From: Megascapheus bottae
Taxonomy: Eukaryota > Chordata > Mammalia > Rodentia > Geomyidae
Length of the DNA stretch: 64,000 bases
Assembly: GCA_024803745.1 (NCBI GenBank)
Contig: JANJXV010000010.1
Coordinates: forward strand, 31,021,525-31,085,524
Direction: 5' to 3'
In this document: positions 46,944 to 57,099 of the stretch, in pieces
Layout of the letters: each line of letters starts with the position of its first letter
Numbering within the stretch: the stretch's first letter is position 1
Program-made: the position numbers and the translations under genes
The notes under the pieces: generated by a model
The model's input: the letters and a program-made list of their open reading frames with translations, nothing else
The model's database searches: none
What the model was told of the DNA's origin: nothing

Positions 46944-47419
46944 GAAAAAAAGTGGGGTGGGTGTAACCCAACACTCTTGTGAATATTGTGAGTAATGTCA
47001 AATATTATTAAACCTCCAATCCTTCCAGCTTTCTTCTGATGTCCAAGAACCATACACTCTGCAAAGCAAGTTCTGGTTGCTCCTTTTTAGCAGGAATACT
47101 GTCTCATAGCAACTTGATATAGTGCAATGAGAAAGAACTCAAGAACTTGCCAATTAGAAGACCCTGTAAAGCATGAAAGATTTTTTTTAATTTTTTACTT
47201 TGTTAAGTTTTCACAGTGAATTACAAATAAATTGATGATCTTTGTCTTTAAAGGGTCCTAACAATCCGGCTTTAGGAGAGCTGAAATTTCTAATACTGTC
47301 AGATAATATAATAGTAACAACAACAACGAATTCTATTCCAAAGTACTGCTTGAAAATTAAGTATAAAACAAGACAAATACTCCAATGTACCATGATGATG
47401 GGGTCTTGAAAGAGTTGAC

Positions 47420-47500
47420 CTAGAAGCAGAATGATTCAGTGGTCAGAACATTTGGGTTGCTGGGCTGACCTGGATTTGAATCTCAGCTCTGCCTCACAGT
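47420..47500 (+). repeat. MIR fossil, 5' part
   Basis: 'gattcagtggtcagaacatt', 'ctgacctggatttgaatctc' and 'agctctgcctcac' are the MIR order. Confidence 0.65.
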
Positions 47501-47677
47501 AATCACCCACAGATTCCTATGCACTGACTTTACAGTGCAGGAAGACACAGAGAGAGAACTGGGTAAATGATCTCAAAGCCTCCCCCCAAATCCAATTATC
47601 TTTTCCGGGAAGTAGCTCTTAGGAATTTACTCCTTAACATCCATCCCTTTCAAGAGCACAGTTTGTTTAAATGCAAT

Positions 47678-47882
47678 ATTTTTTTTTTTTTTTTTTGCCA
47701 GTCCTGGGCTTGAGCTCAGGGCCTGAGCACTGTCCTTGGACTTTCTCAAGGCTAGAGCTCTACCACTTGAGCTTCAGCACCACTTCCGGCTTTTTTCTAG
47801 GTATGTGGTACCGAGGAATCGAACCCGGGTCTTCATGCATGCTAGGCAAGCACTTTAACCACTAGGCCAAACTCCCGGCCCC
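47678..47882 (-). mobile_element. IDL-Geo SINE, young, with target-site duplication
   Basis: Intact reverse dimer ending CTCCCGGCCCC. TAAATGCAAT at 47668-47677 and 47883-47892. Confidence 0.96.
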
Positions 47883-47933
47883 TAAATGCAATTTTTTTTA
47901 AAGTGCAAATTGAGTGACTTCTCAAACACACTT

Positions 47934-47938
<5 letters not shown>

Positions 47939-47973
<35 letters not shown>

Positions 47974-48155
47974 CATTTGTGGGCTTAAGGTCAAGGCCTG
48001 AGCACTGTCCTTGGACTTTCTCAAGGTTAGAGCTCTATCACTTGAGTCTCAGCACCATTTCTGGCTTTTTTCTAGCTATGTGGTACCGAGGAATCGAACC
48101 CGGTCTTCGTGCATGCTAGGCAAGCACTCTACCACTAGGCCAAACTCCCGGCCCC
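47939..48155 (-). mobile_element. IDL-Geo SINE, young, with 16-bp target-site duplication
   Basis: Long T-tail and intact dimer. CAAACACACTTAATTT is perfect at 47923-47938 and 48156-48171. Same orientation as the copy about 55 bases to the left. Confidence 0.97.
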
Positions 48156-48171
48156 CAAACACACTTAATTT

Positions 48172-48939
48172 ACCTTCTCTCAGGGAAAGAACTGTCCAAG
48201 AAGATATGGTTGTTTTTTCCCCCAATGAGGTAAGAGCACAGTCTTTCTGTTTAAAGTTCACGTAAGTTCAAAATGTGCTGGTTTGTATGTAGAGCTGAAC
48301 CTTAAACCTACTATTAGCTCCTTAGCTTTTTGCATATGAAGACAGTGGTGGCAATTTACTCAAAAATTTTTTTTAAATTAAAAAAAAAAAGAAAATGAAA
48401 ACCAAGCAAGATGACATCTCCACACTGCAGACAAGCATGCTGCCTTTTAAGGTTTTGACTCTGGATTTATTTTTCTTTCCTCCCTTCCCATGGAGAAAGG
48501 AAGCTAGTAACCATCCAGATTTTCAGATGTCTGACTGGAAGACTGGCTGTCTTCCAGAAATACAGTCAGGTATGAAAGGAAAGTGCCATGCCTTAGTTTC
48601 TCCAGTCCTCCCACGGGAAGAAGACCAAGGTTGGGAAAATGTGGCCTTTGTGTGTCTTCTTGGTTCTCTTGGGTTGACAGTCATTGTCCTGTTTGTGGCA
48701 CCATGCAGGGAGTTAATGTACAAGGGTGTGTGAAAACCAGTCACACACCCTCAGAGGTACTTGTCAGTGGGCCTCTCTCCTTACCTCCTTTTGTTCTTGA
48801 CATTTGGGCTCTTTCTTGAGGGGGTTGGGGCATATTGATCTCCCTGGAATAAACCCTTGGAGTGGATGCTAAGCCTCTTCCCCGTTTTTCTCTTTCTCCC
48901 CAGAGCCCCTCCTTTGGGGGAATAGACCGCTGGCCCATT
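48172..48939. other. Unique flank upstream of the CpG island
   Basis: Repeat-free. Short open frames at 48395-48733 have no recognised content. Confidence 0.45.
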
Positions 48940-49259
48940 GGTTTGGGGGCATAGGACCGTGTGAGGAAGGGCCCGGTCTCCACTAGCCTCTGTTACGGTG
49001 AAGACGCAGTGGGAACAGAGCGGATGCATGTGGACTCTCCAGCACGAACCGCCCAGCCAAGGGCACAGGTAACCCACGGCCCTGGCGGTTCCGTTCTGAA
49101 TGGTATTCTAACCGGGTGCACGAGGGCTGCGACGCTATGCTTTGAGCTTGAGGCCCTTCACTTCCGAGACAATCCTCCCGTGCTTCGTTTTTTAAATGGG
49201 GAGGGACGATGGGGGTGGGTGAGGATCGCCCAAGCTCGGCGGAGTGACCAAAACCCCTG

Positions 49260-49284
49260 CACGTGGCGTGTCGTTTTATAAAAG
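49260..49284 (+). promoter_or_regulatory. E-box plus TATA box inside the CpG island
   Basis: CACGTG (49260-49265) stands 11 bases before TATAAAAG (49277-49284). CACGTG is the site of USF/MYC/CLOCK-type bHLH factors, and a TATA box of this form would place a start near 49305-49315. That would give a leader of about 560 bases with no upstream ATG. Use of the site is inferred from the motifs only. Confidence 0.4.
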
Positions 49285-49699
49285 CCGCGTCGGAACGCAG
49301 TCCACACCCGCCCAGGGCCCTCCGAGGACTGTGGTCAGCAAGCCTGGTGGCCTCAGCCCTCACCACCCCTGAACTCAATAAGCTGGTGGGCTCCAGAGCT
49401 CACCGGGGAGGTGCCCGAGTGGGGCGGGCGGTGGAGGGCGCGCTGGGACCCGTGGCTGTCGGGAGGGGGTGGGGGGAGCGGGGCCCGGGCGGCTCCCAGG
49501 GCTTGCCCGTCTGCCGCTGGGATTTCAAGGTCTGGCCCGGGTCCGAGGCTGGCGGGGGACCCGCGCCCGCGAACGGGGTGGGGGGGAGGGCGGGCCGGGC
49601 CGGGTCGGGGACGCCGCCCAGCGGCCGCTGGGTCCCCCGGGGCCGGGCGCCGCTGGCGGAGCCGACGGGGCGGAGAGGAGCGAGGCGGGAGGAGGGGGA

Positions 49700-49866
49700 G
49701 GAGGAGGGGAAGGGGGCTGGTCCAGGGAAGTGCGACGTGTCTGTCGAGCCTTTTTATTCCTCCTTCCCGGGAGTCTGGCAGCCACCGCCGCCGCCGCCGC
49801 CGCCGTCCGTGCCACCTTCCCTCTGCGTCTGGTCCCAGGACCCGGGCTCCGCCGCAGCCAGCCACC
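49700..49866 (+). other. Probable proximal 5' untranslated leader of the CpG-island gene
   Basis: This GC-rich, ATG-free sequence immediately precedes the start codon and contains a pyrimidine-rich stretch, a T-rich patch near 49750 and seven CCG units at 49785-49805. The true transcription start is unknown. CpG-island promoters usually start at several positions, so the left boundary is only an estimate. Confidence 0.5.
49785..49805. repeat. (CCG)7 microsatellite in the presumed 5' UTR
   Basis: Seven perfect CCG units lie 62 bases before the start codon. Short CCG/CGG runs are common in GC-rich 5' UTRs and tend to be length-variable. Confidence 0.9.
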
Positions 49867-49893
49867 ATGTCGGAGTTGAAGAAGCAGAAGAAG
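49867..49893 (+). CDS. First coding exon (nine codons) of an unidentified protein-coding gene
   Basis: The ATG lies in a good Kozak context (GCCACC before it, though +4 is T) at the 3' side of a dense CpG island. The exon encodes MSELKKQKK, a short polar, lysine-rich start, and ends AAG|GTAGGC, a usable 5' splice donor, with the reading frame in phase 0. It is the first ATG of any frame after the TATAAAAG box at 49277: I read about 580 bases of leader and found none. The leader carries a (CCG)7 run 60 bases upstream, common in 5' UTRs of housekeeping and regulatory genes. Reading through the donor stays open to 50115, but this is GC-rich intron. The rest of the protein is outside what I can recognise, so neither family nor function can be assigned. 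The start is well supported; the exon end is likely but depends on the donor being used. Confidence 0.72.
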
Positions 49894-50639
49894 GTAGGCT
49901 TCGGAGTCGCCCGCCTTCCCCTCCCCGCCCTCCGCGCCGCGCGGACCGGGCGTCGGGTCCTCCCTCCCGGGAGGAGGCTCCGGCGCCGCCGGGGAGAGGC
50001 GAGGAGGCGGGAGAGGCTCGCGGAGGGGAAGCGGGGACGCGCCGGCGTCCTGGGTCCCCGGGTCCCCCCCCACACACCCGCGCCTCCGGGACCCTGCGCC
50101 TGTTGGGGAGGGTAGGGGGCGAGGGAGAGTCTCGCCGGGTCTGGACGCCGGGAGCTTGCGGGGGGAGGACCCGAGACAGGCCAGCGCTTTTCTCTCCCCA
50201 AGCGCTCCAGACGCGCCTCCCTCCCGCGGGGCGGGCGGCGCGGGGCGGGCGGTGGGCTCGGCCCGGTCCGCTCCCGGGTCGCTGCCGGTCAGCTCCGCCG
50301 CCGACGCCCCCGGGCTTTGCGGCCGGGCTTGAATGACAGACTTGGAGAAGACCCTGCGGTTGCGCCGGCCACCTGGAAGAAATGGCTGGGCCGCGGAGCG
50401 TGGTTCCGCTCCCCGGGGCACCCTCTGGGTGGCACCCGTCTGTCGGTGGAGGGAGGATGGGTCCCCTCAGATGAGTGGGTTGAGAATTGTTTCCAGCGGT
50501 GGCTGTTTTCTCCACCCGTGATCTGGGCTGTCCCCCTTTTCCATGGAAAGATGAATGCGAGTCGGAGAAAAGTTCCTTGCTCCTGTAGCAGCACCACTGG
50601 CTCTTAAAAAGTCTGCATCCTTAAAAATGGTGGTCGTTC

Positions 50640-50702
50640 AGGCAGGAGGCATGGCTCAGTGATAGATCACTAGCCTGACACATGTGGGTTCAGTATTCAG
50701 CG

Positions 50703-50705
<3 letters not shown>
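50640..50705 (+). mobile_element. ID-like tRNA SINE fragment in intron 1
   Basis: 'catggctcagtgatagatca' (A-box-like) and 'gtgggttcagtattcag' (B-box-like), followed directly by a CA repeat that may have replaced its tail. Confidence 0.65.

Positions 50706-50752
<47 letters not shown>
50706..50752. repeat. (CA)n microsatellite at the edge of the CpG island
   Basis: About 23 uninterrupted CA units, roughly 800 bases after the exon donor. Likely length-variable. Confidence 0.97.
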
Positions 50753-50755
<3 letters not shown>

Positions 50756-52135
50756 GGTAGTCTTTGTCAAGAGATACTCCAGTAAAGGTGCGGGAAGCGA
50801 CAGTAGGAAGCGGACTCTCAGAGTTGGAAAGAGTCTCACAGACTAACTACAGACAACATTTGGGTTGCTTCTGATTAAAATCCGCCCAGCAGTCTCGGTG
50901 CTAAACAGGCATTTTGCACTGCTGCACTGCAAGCGCAAGACTCAAACGGCTGTGGTGGTTACTAAATGGATGATCCTTTCAGAAAGAGAGGCGTGGTTGG
51001 CAGATAGTAGGCCTTCAATAAAGAGTTCCTACTCTTCTTATATGTTGCTTCTCACTGAAATAGCTTTGAAGTGTACATTTTTGGTGGTATACTGGGGAAT
51101 TGGTGAACTGAACAAGGAGAGAAAGAAAGGGAAGGGGCCAGGCAGCGGTTGGCAGTGTGGCCCTAGCAGCAAGGAAAAGAAGGGGCTCTGTGGCTTGGGG
51201 GTGGGGGTGGGGTCGCAATAAGAGGGCGCAGGGGATCCGACTGCCTCTTCCATGATTGACTCTCAGCCTTATAAAACGTTTTAAAAACATGAAATGAAGA
51301 TCGTTGTTTGCTGTTTCATTTAATTTAGTTTCTATGAGATCCTAAATGGTGTCTTCTAAATGGCCAGCTGCTGTGGCAGTCAGAGTTTCAGTGGAGTTTT
51401 ATTCTCTCCTGTTTGCATCAGAAACTTCTAGTTCTGAGAGGTGAGAGGGGCCTTTGCCAAGCATTGGTCAGCATTCTGTCTTCCAGTTAGCCAGAGTCTG
51501 TGAAGTGAAGGAGTGAAGGTGAGGCCCTCCAAGGTCATCTTGGGAACTCCCCACAGTGAGGAATTTTGACTTTTGTATTTACACAACTTGGGGCTTCTCA
51601 TTTTTGTCACTATGTGTGTAGTTTACATAGGATTAAATTAATGCCTCCCAAATAGTTAACTGAAATAAGATTTCAGGATTTGTACTTAACCTAACACAGT
51701 ATAAATTCATCCACCAACCCACATTCTTAAAAGGACTGGATAGGTACTATTGGTAGGGTTTACTGGTCAGCTGTAAATACATATGAAATCTCCTCAAGCT
51801 TTAAATGGTAACTCAAAAAGTGTGTTGAAACTTTGCACACCAAACCTGTCTCTTAAGCTCATTGATTATTTGAAAAATGAGAGCTGCTCAGCTCAGAAGC
51901 CAGGCTAGGAAATGAGGCTGTGCTGGTTGAATGAGGAACCTGCAGGCGTTTTTACTTGGCTTTCTGCATTATCAGTAGATGACTGTCAATTCACACAACA
52001 AGTAACTTTGACTATTTTTGCTGAGCTCTTTTGTGTCCAGTTGATGATAATTGTATCCTTATTGTAAAACCCTGGTAATTAGTATAAATGCAACAACATA
52101 ACTGAAATACTGTATCAGAAATTTATTTTACCTTT
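50753..52135. other. Unique intron 1 sequence next to the CpG island
   Basis: Repeat-free for 1.4 kb, as is common for regulatory sequence downstream of a promoter. Holds the weak CTCF-like motif at 51216. Confidence 0.45.
51216..51229 (+). promoter_or_regulatory. Weaker CTCF-like motif in intron 1
   Basis: The segment contains AGAGGGCGC, the right two-thirds of the CTCF consensus, but the left third mismatches (about 11 of 14). It follows a G-rich stretch, so chance is plausible. Confidence 0.2.
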
Positions 52136-52365
52136 ATTATTTTTTATCAGCTGTGAGGCTTGAACTTGGGGCCTGGGTGCTGTCCCTGAGCTCTTTTTGC
52201 TCAAGGCCAGCACTTTACCACTTTGAGTCACAGTGCCATTTCCTGTTTTCTGGTGGTTAATTGGAGATAAAAGACTTTCCTACCTAGGTTGGCTTTCACC
52301 TGGATCCTCAGATCTCAGATACTTGAGTAGTTAGGATTATAGGTGTGAATCACCAGCATCCAGCT
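52136..52365 (-). mobile_element. 7SL/B1-like + tRNA-like composite SINE
   Basis: Right half 'tgctcaaggccagcacttta', linker 'ggttaattggagataaaaga', head 'cttgagtagttaggattata'. Confidence 0.82.
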
Positions 52366-52811
52366 CTGTATTAAAATTTTCTTTTCAACAACAAAACACT
52401 TCTTTCAAGATTTTTGTACTCTTACTTCACACCAGCTCCAAGAAGAGTAAGTAGTTGGGGTTAAATGAAAGAGTGTAGGATTGTTTTCTCATGCTCTTGA
52501 GAGAAAAAGAAAAAAATTGAGATAAAAATGATTTTTTTTCTTCCTTCCAGTCTGACTTGCCTCCAACCCTGGCCACTCTCTGACCCCACCTCATACACAC
52601 AAGTGCAAACCAAGGCGAAGAGTCAGAGTGCTACCTGAGGATGGGGAGGAAGGAAAAGCAGAGGCCTGGGCTATTCTTCTTGCATCATTTCCCAGATTAG
52701 CATTTTTCAAGGCCCACAGATGATGTTATAACATTTTAGAAATGTTCAACCTCCCCAAAATTGAGATATTACATTATTTTCTCAAAGATCAGACAAGTTA
52801 ATGTTGGGGAG

Positions 52812-53062
52812 AAATGAAAGGTACGGGTGGTTCACACTTATAATTCTAGTTCTAATTCAAGAGGATCCTCAGAGAATTACGGTTTGCATCCAGCCTGGGA
52901 AGATAAGTCTTCAGTACGCCTGTCTCCAAAATAACCAACAAAAAGCTAGACTGAAAGTGTGACTCAAGTGGTAGAGCACTTAACCAAACAAGCAAGCTGA
53001 GCAAACATGAAGCCCTAGGTCCAAACTTCACTTTTGGTAAAAGCAAAAAATAAAAATAAAAT
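52812..53062 (+). mobile_element. 7SL/B1-like + tRNA-like composite SINE, diverged
   Basis: Head 'aggtacgggtggttcacact', then 'catccagcctgggaagataa', right half 'gtgactcaagtggtagagca' and an A-rich end. Confidence 0.75.
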
Positions 53063-53379
53063 CCCTATAAGGTACTCTGTAGCTGTAAGGAATTATCTAT
53101 ATTTGCATGTTTTTTTTTTAAATGCTGCACAGGGCTGCATTATTTTCCCCAAAGTAGTTACTTTTAAACTCATTTACATACACTACCTAAGAAAGAACAT
53201 AAATTTCTACAGTAGGAGCCACTAGGAGGAAAAACAAGTACTTCCTAGTACTGTATACTAGAATACTCCAAATTTTGTCTCATCTCTATAGCTACCAGGC
53301 AACATCCCAGAAAACCCCTAAGCCTCATCTCCAGGGAAAGAGGGATGCCAAGGACAGGACACAAACTAACCTCAGATCT

Positions 53380-53510
53380 GTCCAACAGCAACACTTATGC
53401 TACTTCTACCTCTAAGCCTCTATTTCATGATGTGACCTCCCTAGCCTATTGTTACCTCATCTGTAAAGGAGGATCATAATCATTCCTATGATGATTATTA
53501 TTACGATTAT
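53380..53510 (+). repeat. MIR-like fossil (tentative)
   Basis: 'tctaagcctctatttcatga', then 'gttacctcatctgtaaagga' and 'ggatcataatcattcctatg'. Confidence 0.45.
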
Positions 53511-53519
53511 ATTTATCGA

Positions 53520-53650
53520 CAGGTTTCTTTCTATGAATATCCTGGACTAGTCTAGAAACCACTCTGAAGCCTAGATTGGCCTCAATCATATGATCCTCCT
53601 ACGTCAGCCTCCAGAGTACTATGATTAGAAGCATGTACCACCACATGCAG
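53520..53650 (-). mobile_element. B1/7SL-like SINE, old
   Basis: 'gattggcctcaatcatatga', 'tcctcctacgtcagcctcca' and 'gagtactatgattagaagca' form an antisense 7SL-derived body. Confidence 0.65.
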
Positions 53651-53983
53651 CCTCTCGTATTACACTATACTGCTGCAGTTTGACATAACCAAGGAGTAAA
53701 AGCCAAACTGTTCTGAAGGCCCAGCATGTGAAACCATCAGAATATTTAATAAGAGAAAACAAATGAAATATAGGGGTGAAAATTTTATATCTTTATTGGG
53801 AAAGCCTAGATGAGAAGATATAAGTTTATAATTGGTATAGACATACCTGCATACATCAATATTTTTCCTACAGCTTTGGTTTAAGAAAGATAGTCCACGT
53901 GTAAGTAAATATTGGTCCAACTTTTCTCTACCCTTCCTGTTCCTTCAGCTAGTTCCAAATGTATCTTAAAATTAGTACTTCTA

Positions 53984-54187
53984 GCTAGGTGCCGGTAATC
54001 CTAGCTATTCAGAAGGCTGAGAACTGAGGATTCCAGTTTAAAGCCTGCCTGGGTAAGAAAGTCCATGAGATTCTCCAGTTAAACACCAAAAAGCCAAATG
54101 TGGAGCTATTATGGCCCAAGTGATAGAGTGCTAGCCTTCAGCAAAAATACTCAGGGACAACACTCAGTTTAAAACCCCAGGACTGGG
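53984..54187 (+). mobile_element. 7SL/B1-like + tRNA-like composite SINE
   Basis: Short head AGCTAGGTGCCGGTAATCCT, then 'gaaggctgagaactgaggat', linker, right half 'ccaagtgatagagtgctagc' and the end AAACCCCAGGACTGGG. Confidence 0.82.
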
Positions 54188-54218
<31 letters not shown>

Positions 54219-54222
54219 CCTA
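54188..54222. repeat. (CA)n microsatellite in a SINE tail position
   Basis: The CA run begins exactly where the SINE A-tail should begin. Confidence 0.95.
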
Positions 54223-54554
54223 ATGCAGGTTATTATTCTTTAAATTTAGTTGACTTTGTGCTTTATGTCTATGAGATAGCTATCTTTGTCTTTCATCAAT
54301 TTTCTGCTAATACATGTGGCTCTGTGATTTGCTTGGGGCATAATTAGGCTCACTTCAATGATATAACCTTTAGGGAATAAGAATCTGAGAAAGGAATCAA
54401 TGATGTCAGTCCCTGTCCTAAGAGATTCCTGTTTATTTCAAAACTTGTCACTGAAAAATAGTAATGGGCACTCATTAGACGTGGTGTTTGGACATCTTAG
54501 GAAAACTCAGAAAATAAAGATAAATTAAACATCAGTAAAATGATAGTTTAACTG

Positions 54555-54665
54555 ACCTGTTATGTCTGGAGATTTGTTTATAAAATTCCATGTGTGCCTA
54601 GCACCTTTCATAAAACCTAGCTCAGGGTTGATATTTACTATATATTTGTTGAATAAATGAATAAA
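54555..54665 (+). repeat. L2/MIR-class fossil end
   Basis: 'tgtgcctagcacctttcata', then 'actatatatttgttgaataa' and 'atgaataaat'. Confidence 0.5.
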
Positions 54666-54755
54666 TACCTGTCTACAGAATCCATTGCATTATGAACTTG
54701 GTTTTAGCACATATGTTTTCAGTAGATTCTATACTCTTTCCCCCTTTTCTGCCTC

Positions 54756-54760
54756 TATGC

Positions 54761-54792
<32 letters not shown>

Positions 54793-54797
54793 GTGCA
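54756..54797. repeat. Alternating purine-pyrimidine (GT)n(GC)n tract
   Basis: Forty-two bases alternate without a break (ATGC, then GT units, then GC units, then ACGCGTGCA). A further 13-base alternating stretch follows at 54799-54811 after one break. Confidence 0.95.
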
Positions 54798-54811
54798 AGC
54801 GTGCATGCATG

Positions 54812-55805
54812 AAGAGTCATTTTTGACGTGGGATTCTCAGAGGCTTAGGATGAATGACCCCTTTCAGGGAGGGTTTTGATGCTTTTGATTCTGCCAGGCG
54901 TTTGGCTGCCTCCTAAGTCTGAGACCACCTCAAGTTCACCACTTATTTTTTTAGACCACCCAGATATTATGCACATTGGTCACAATTATGCACATAAGCT
55001 TTTGGAAACAACTTCTCAGGTAGTCTTACCTAACCTTACTTATTATGTTGTATATAGTTAAAGACAACTGAACTTAAGGGTAGAGAGTTTATTCTGGTTC
55101 ATCTTCATTTTAGGGAGTGAGGCCTTTTTGTTCTCTCCTCTTTTGTGAGCTCTGTTTCACCTTCTCCATAGAAATCAGTTCACATACCCTTCCCAATAGC
55201 TATCCACCTCTATAAGGATAAGATACCTTCTGCTTGCCTACCTCCATACATTCCTGTCTTTTTCTAGATTTTGGCCTAGAATTTTCTATTTTGTTAGCTA
55301 TTTTCTGTTTTAATTGAATTACTTTCTATAACACATGTTTGTAGCCATTTTCAGTGGAAGGAAGTGTATAAAGGAGCTAAACTCTCATAGTTAGAGACAC
55401 AGCCTCTGCCTCTTTTCAATCCCCACACATCACTAAAATACTTCATATCACACCTGAGCCTTTCTATATCTGTCATTCTTTCAAAGAGAGGTCTTTAAGA
55501 ACAAATAAACTTGAGCAGATAGCTTAACCTAAAATGTGGGGAGGCACTCACCTGGGGGCTTCTGCTTGCAGCAGGCCTCCAAAGATGGGCATTGCTGTCT
55601 GATCCTCAGTGGTGGTCGTGTTTAAGTTCATTCCTGTCTAACAGGCCCCTTTCAGTTTCAACAACTCCTCTTGCTTCTTTCATGCTTTCCTGGATACCCA
55701 GAGGTCACTGCATTGTCCCAGTGAATTCTGGGGCTCTGCAGGAAACTGGCTAAGGTCCTTAATATCTTTCTGCTACTCTCAGGAATGTGGGAACTGGTTC
55801 CTAGG

Positions 55806-55845
<40 letters not shown>

Positions 55846-56389
55846 CTTTGAATAGCTCTAGGGGCTGTACAACTCCCACTGGACCTCTTCTCTGAGGATA
55901 GAGATATACCCATGGCCTCTCTCTCCCCTAAGCCTCGCACAGGTATGGACCATAAACCACCTGCTTGAAGATTCATATTGGCTTCTACTCTCCTTTTGCT
56001 TCTCTTGTAATAAAGATTGGATGATTTTTTTTCCTGAAAGGTTAATTGATTAACTGGTTACAAATTTAGTATGCTCTTTCCTGTTTCTTATTCATCCATC
56101 TGTTTCAATTTAGAATAAATTGGTGCATAAGATCTTTTTTGTTGTTAGAAAAACTCAGCAAAATAAAATTATGGTTTATTATTGGACAACATTGTTTCTC
56201 ACACATACATCAAACAGACCAAATAAATAAATAAACAGCAACTTCATAGACAAAAAAAAAAGGAAAATAAAAAAGAAACCTTTTTATCTTTGGCCTTTTT
56301 AACTATCTCATACAAACCAATCATTTTATAGTACAGCTAAGTACATACACAAAATGCTCAGAATAAGATTTTTTTGTCATCTTTTTAAA
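54812..56389. other. Unique intron sequence
   Basis: Only the GT microsatellite at 55810 and A-rich runs near 56220-56275 stand out. Confidence 0.45.
55810..55843. repeat. (GT)n microsatellite
   Basis: Perfect run of about 17 units in unique sequence. Confidence 0.95.
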
Positions 56390-56570
56390 TTTATTACTGA
56401 GTATTGGTTTCAAGACCTCATACTTCTTAAACAAACACTTTACCACTTGAACCATAATCCTCCTCCTTTTGCTATTGATTTTCAGATAGGATTCCCCCTT
56501 CCCTAAGGTCAACCTCGGTCTGAAATCCTTCTATGTCCTTCTCCTGAGTAATTGGAAATATAGCCTAACC
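56390..56570 (-). mobile_element. Decayed SINE (tentative)
   Basis: 'cactttaccacttgaaccat' and 'tctcctgagtaattggaaat' suggest a reverse composite SINE. Very diverged. Confidence 0.35.
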
Positions 56571-56786
56571 TAAAAATATAAAAATTAAAAAAAAAACTTT
56601 GTTGAGTATCTAAAATCTCCCATCAGTTAACTGGTGTGACTTCCCTTAAAATCTTACCAGCAACTTTCTATATTTCAAAAATACTTGATTTTGATATAAT
56701 TGGTATTATGGAAGCATAATTAACAAGTGTAAGTATTGCAAAAACAATTTGTCTTACATTAATATTGGCAATAAAAATGATCTGCT

Positions 56787-57090
56787 ACAATGGTGGTTGG
56801 TGGTCCTAGCTACTTGGTAGGCTAAGATTGGAAAGATCATGGATCTATGCCAGACTGGGCATGCACACAAGACACCACTCTCAACCATTGGCTAGGTAAG
56901 GTAACAATGTACTTATCTTCCCAGCTGTCTGAGATCATGGTTCTAGGTCAGCTCAAGTAGAAAATCTTGACAGTCCATCTCAATAGAAAGAAGCTGAGCA
57001 TGGCATGCACTTGTCATCCCAGCTATGAACAGAAGCCTAAAAGGTAGGTCTGAATGTGTACCTGGGAAGGGAGTGAGACCCTCTTGAAAT
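56787..57090 (+). mobile_element. Old B1-like SINE fragments in tandem
   Basis: Three B1-like starts are visible: 'ggtggtcctagctacttggt', 'acttatcttcccagctgtct' and 'catgcacttgtcatcccagc'. Each is decayed. Confidence 0.5.
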
Positions 57091-57099
57091 ATAAAGACA

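Larger units (their letters stand above)
48940..50620. promoter_or_regulatory. CpG island promoter
   Basis: CpG dinucleotides are abundant here and scarce in most of the window. The densest part is about 49010-50470. Visible elements include GC boxes (GGGGCGGGC at 49421-49429, 50228-50236 and 50242-50250; GGGGCGG at 49667-49673), a NotI site at 49621, an ETS-like CACTTCCG at 49159-49166, an E-box CACGTG at 49260-49265 and a TATAAAAG at 49277-49284. No interspersed repeat interrupts the island. It surrounds the exon at 49867, so it is most simply the promoter of that gene; a divergent minus-strand transcript is possible but unsupported. Confidence 0.88.

Noticed and set aside
48521..48571. Possible small exon TTTTCAG|ATGTCTGAC... 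ending CAG|GTATGA
   Set aside because: The upstream pyrimidine tract is poor and the 40-odd bases have no recognised coding content. Acceptor/donor pairs this close arise by chance.
49263..50597. Several long open frames on both strands of the CpG island (up to 357 codons)
   Set aside because: GC-rich sequence has few stop codons by chance. The frames overlap each other on both strands, some begin at GTG rather than ATG, and their translations are low-complexity Arg/Gly/Pro/Ala. Only the short exon with a Kozak ATG and a splice donor is supported.
52541..52583. Possible exon 2: strong pyrimidine tract and TTCCAG at 52545-52550 followed in phase 0 by SDLPPTLATL and a stop
   Set aside because: It would make a 19-residue protein and nothing else supports it. 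A chance acceptor is more likely, although a split-read check from 49893 to 52551 would settle it.
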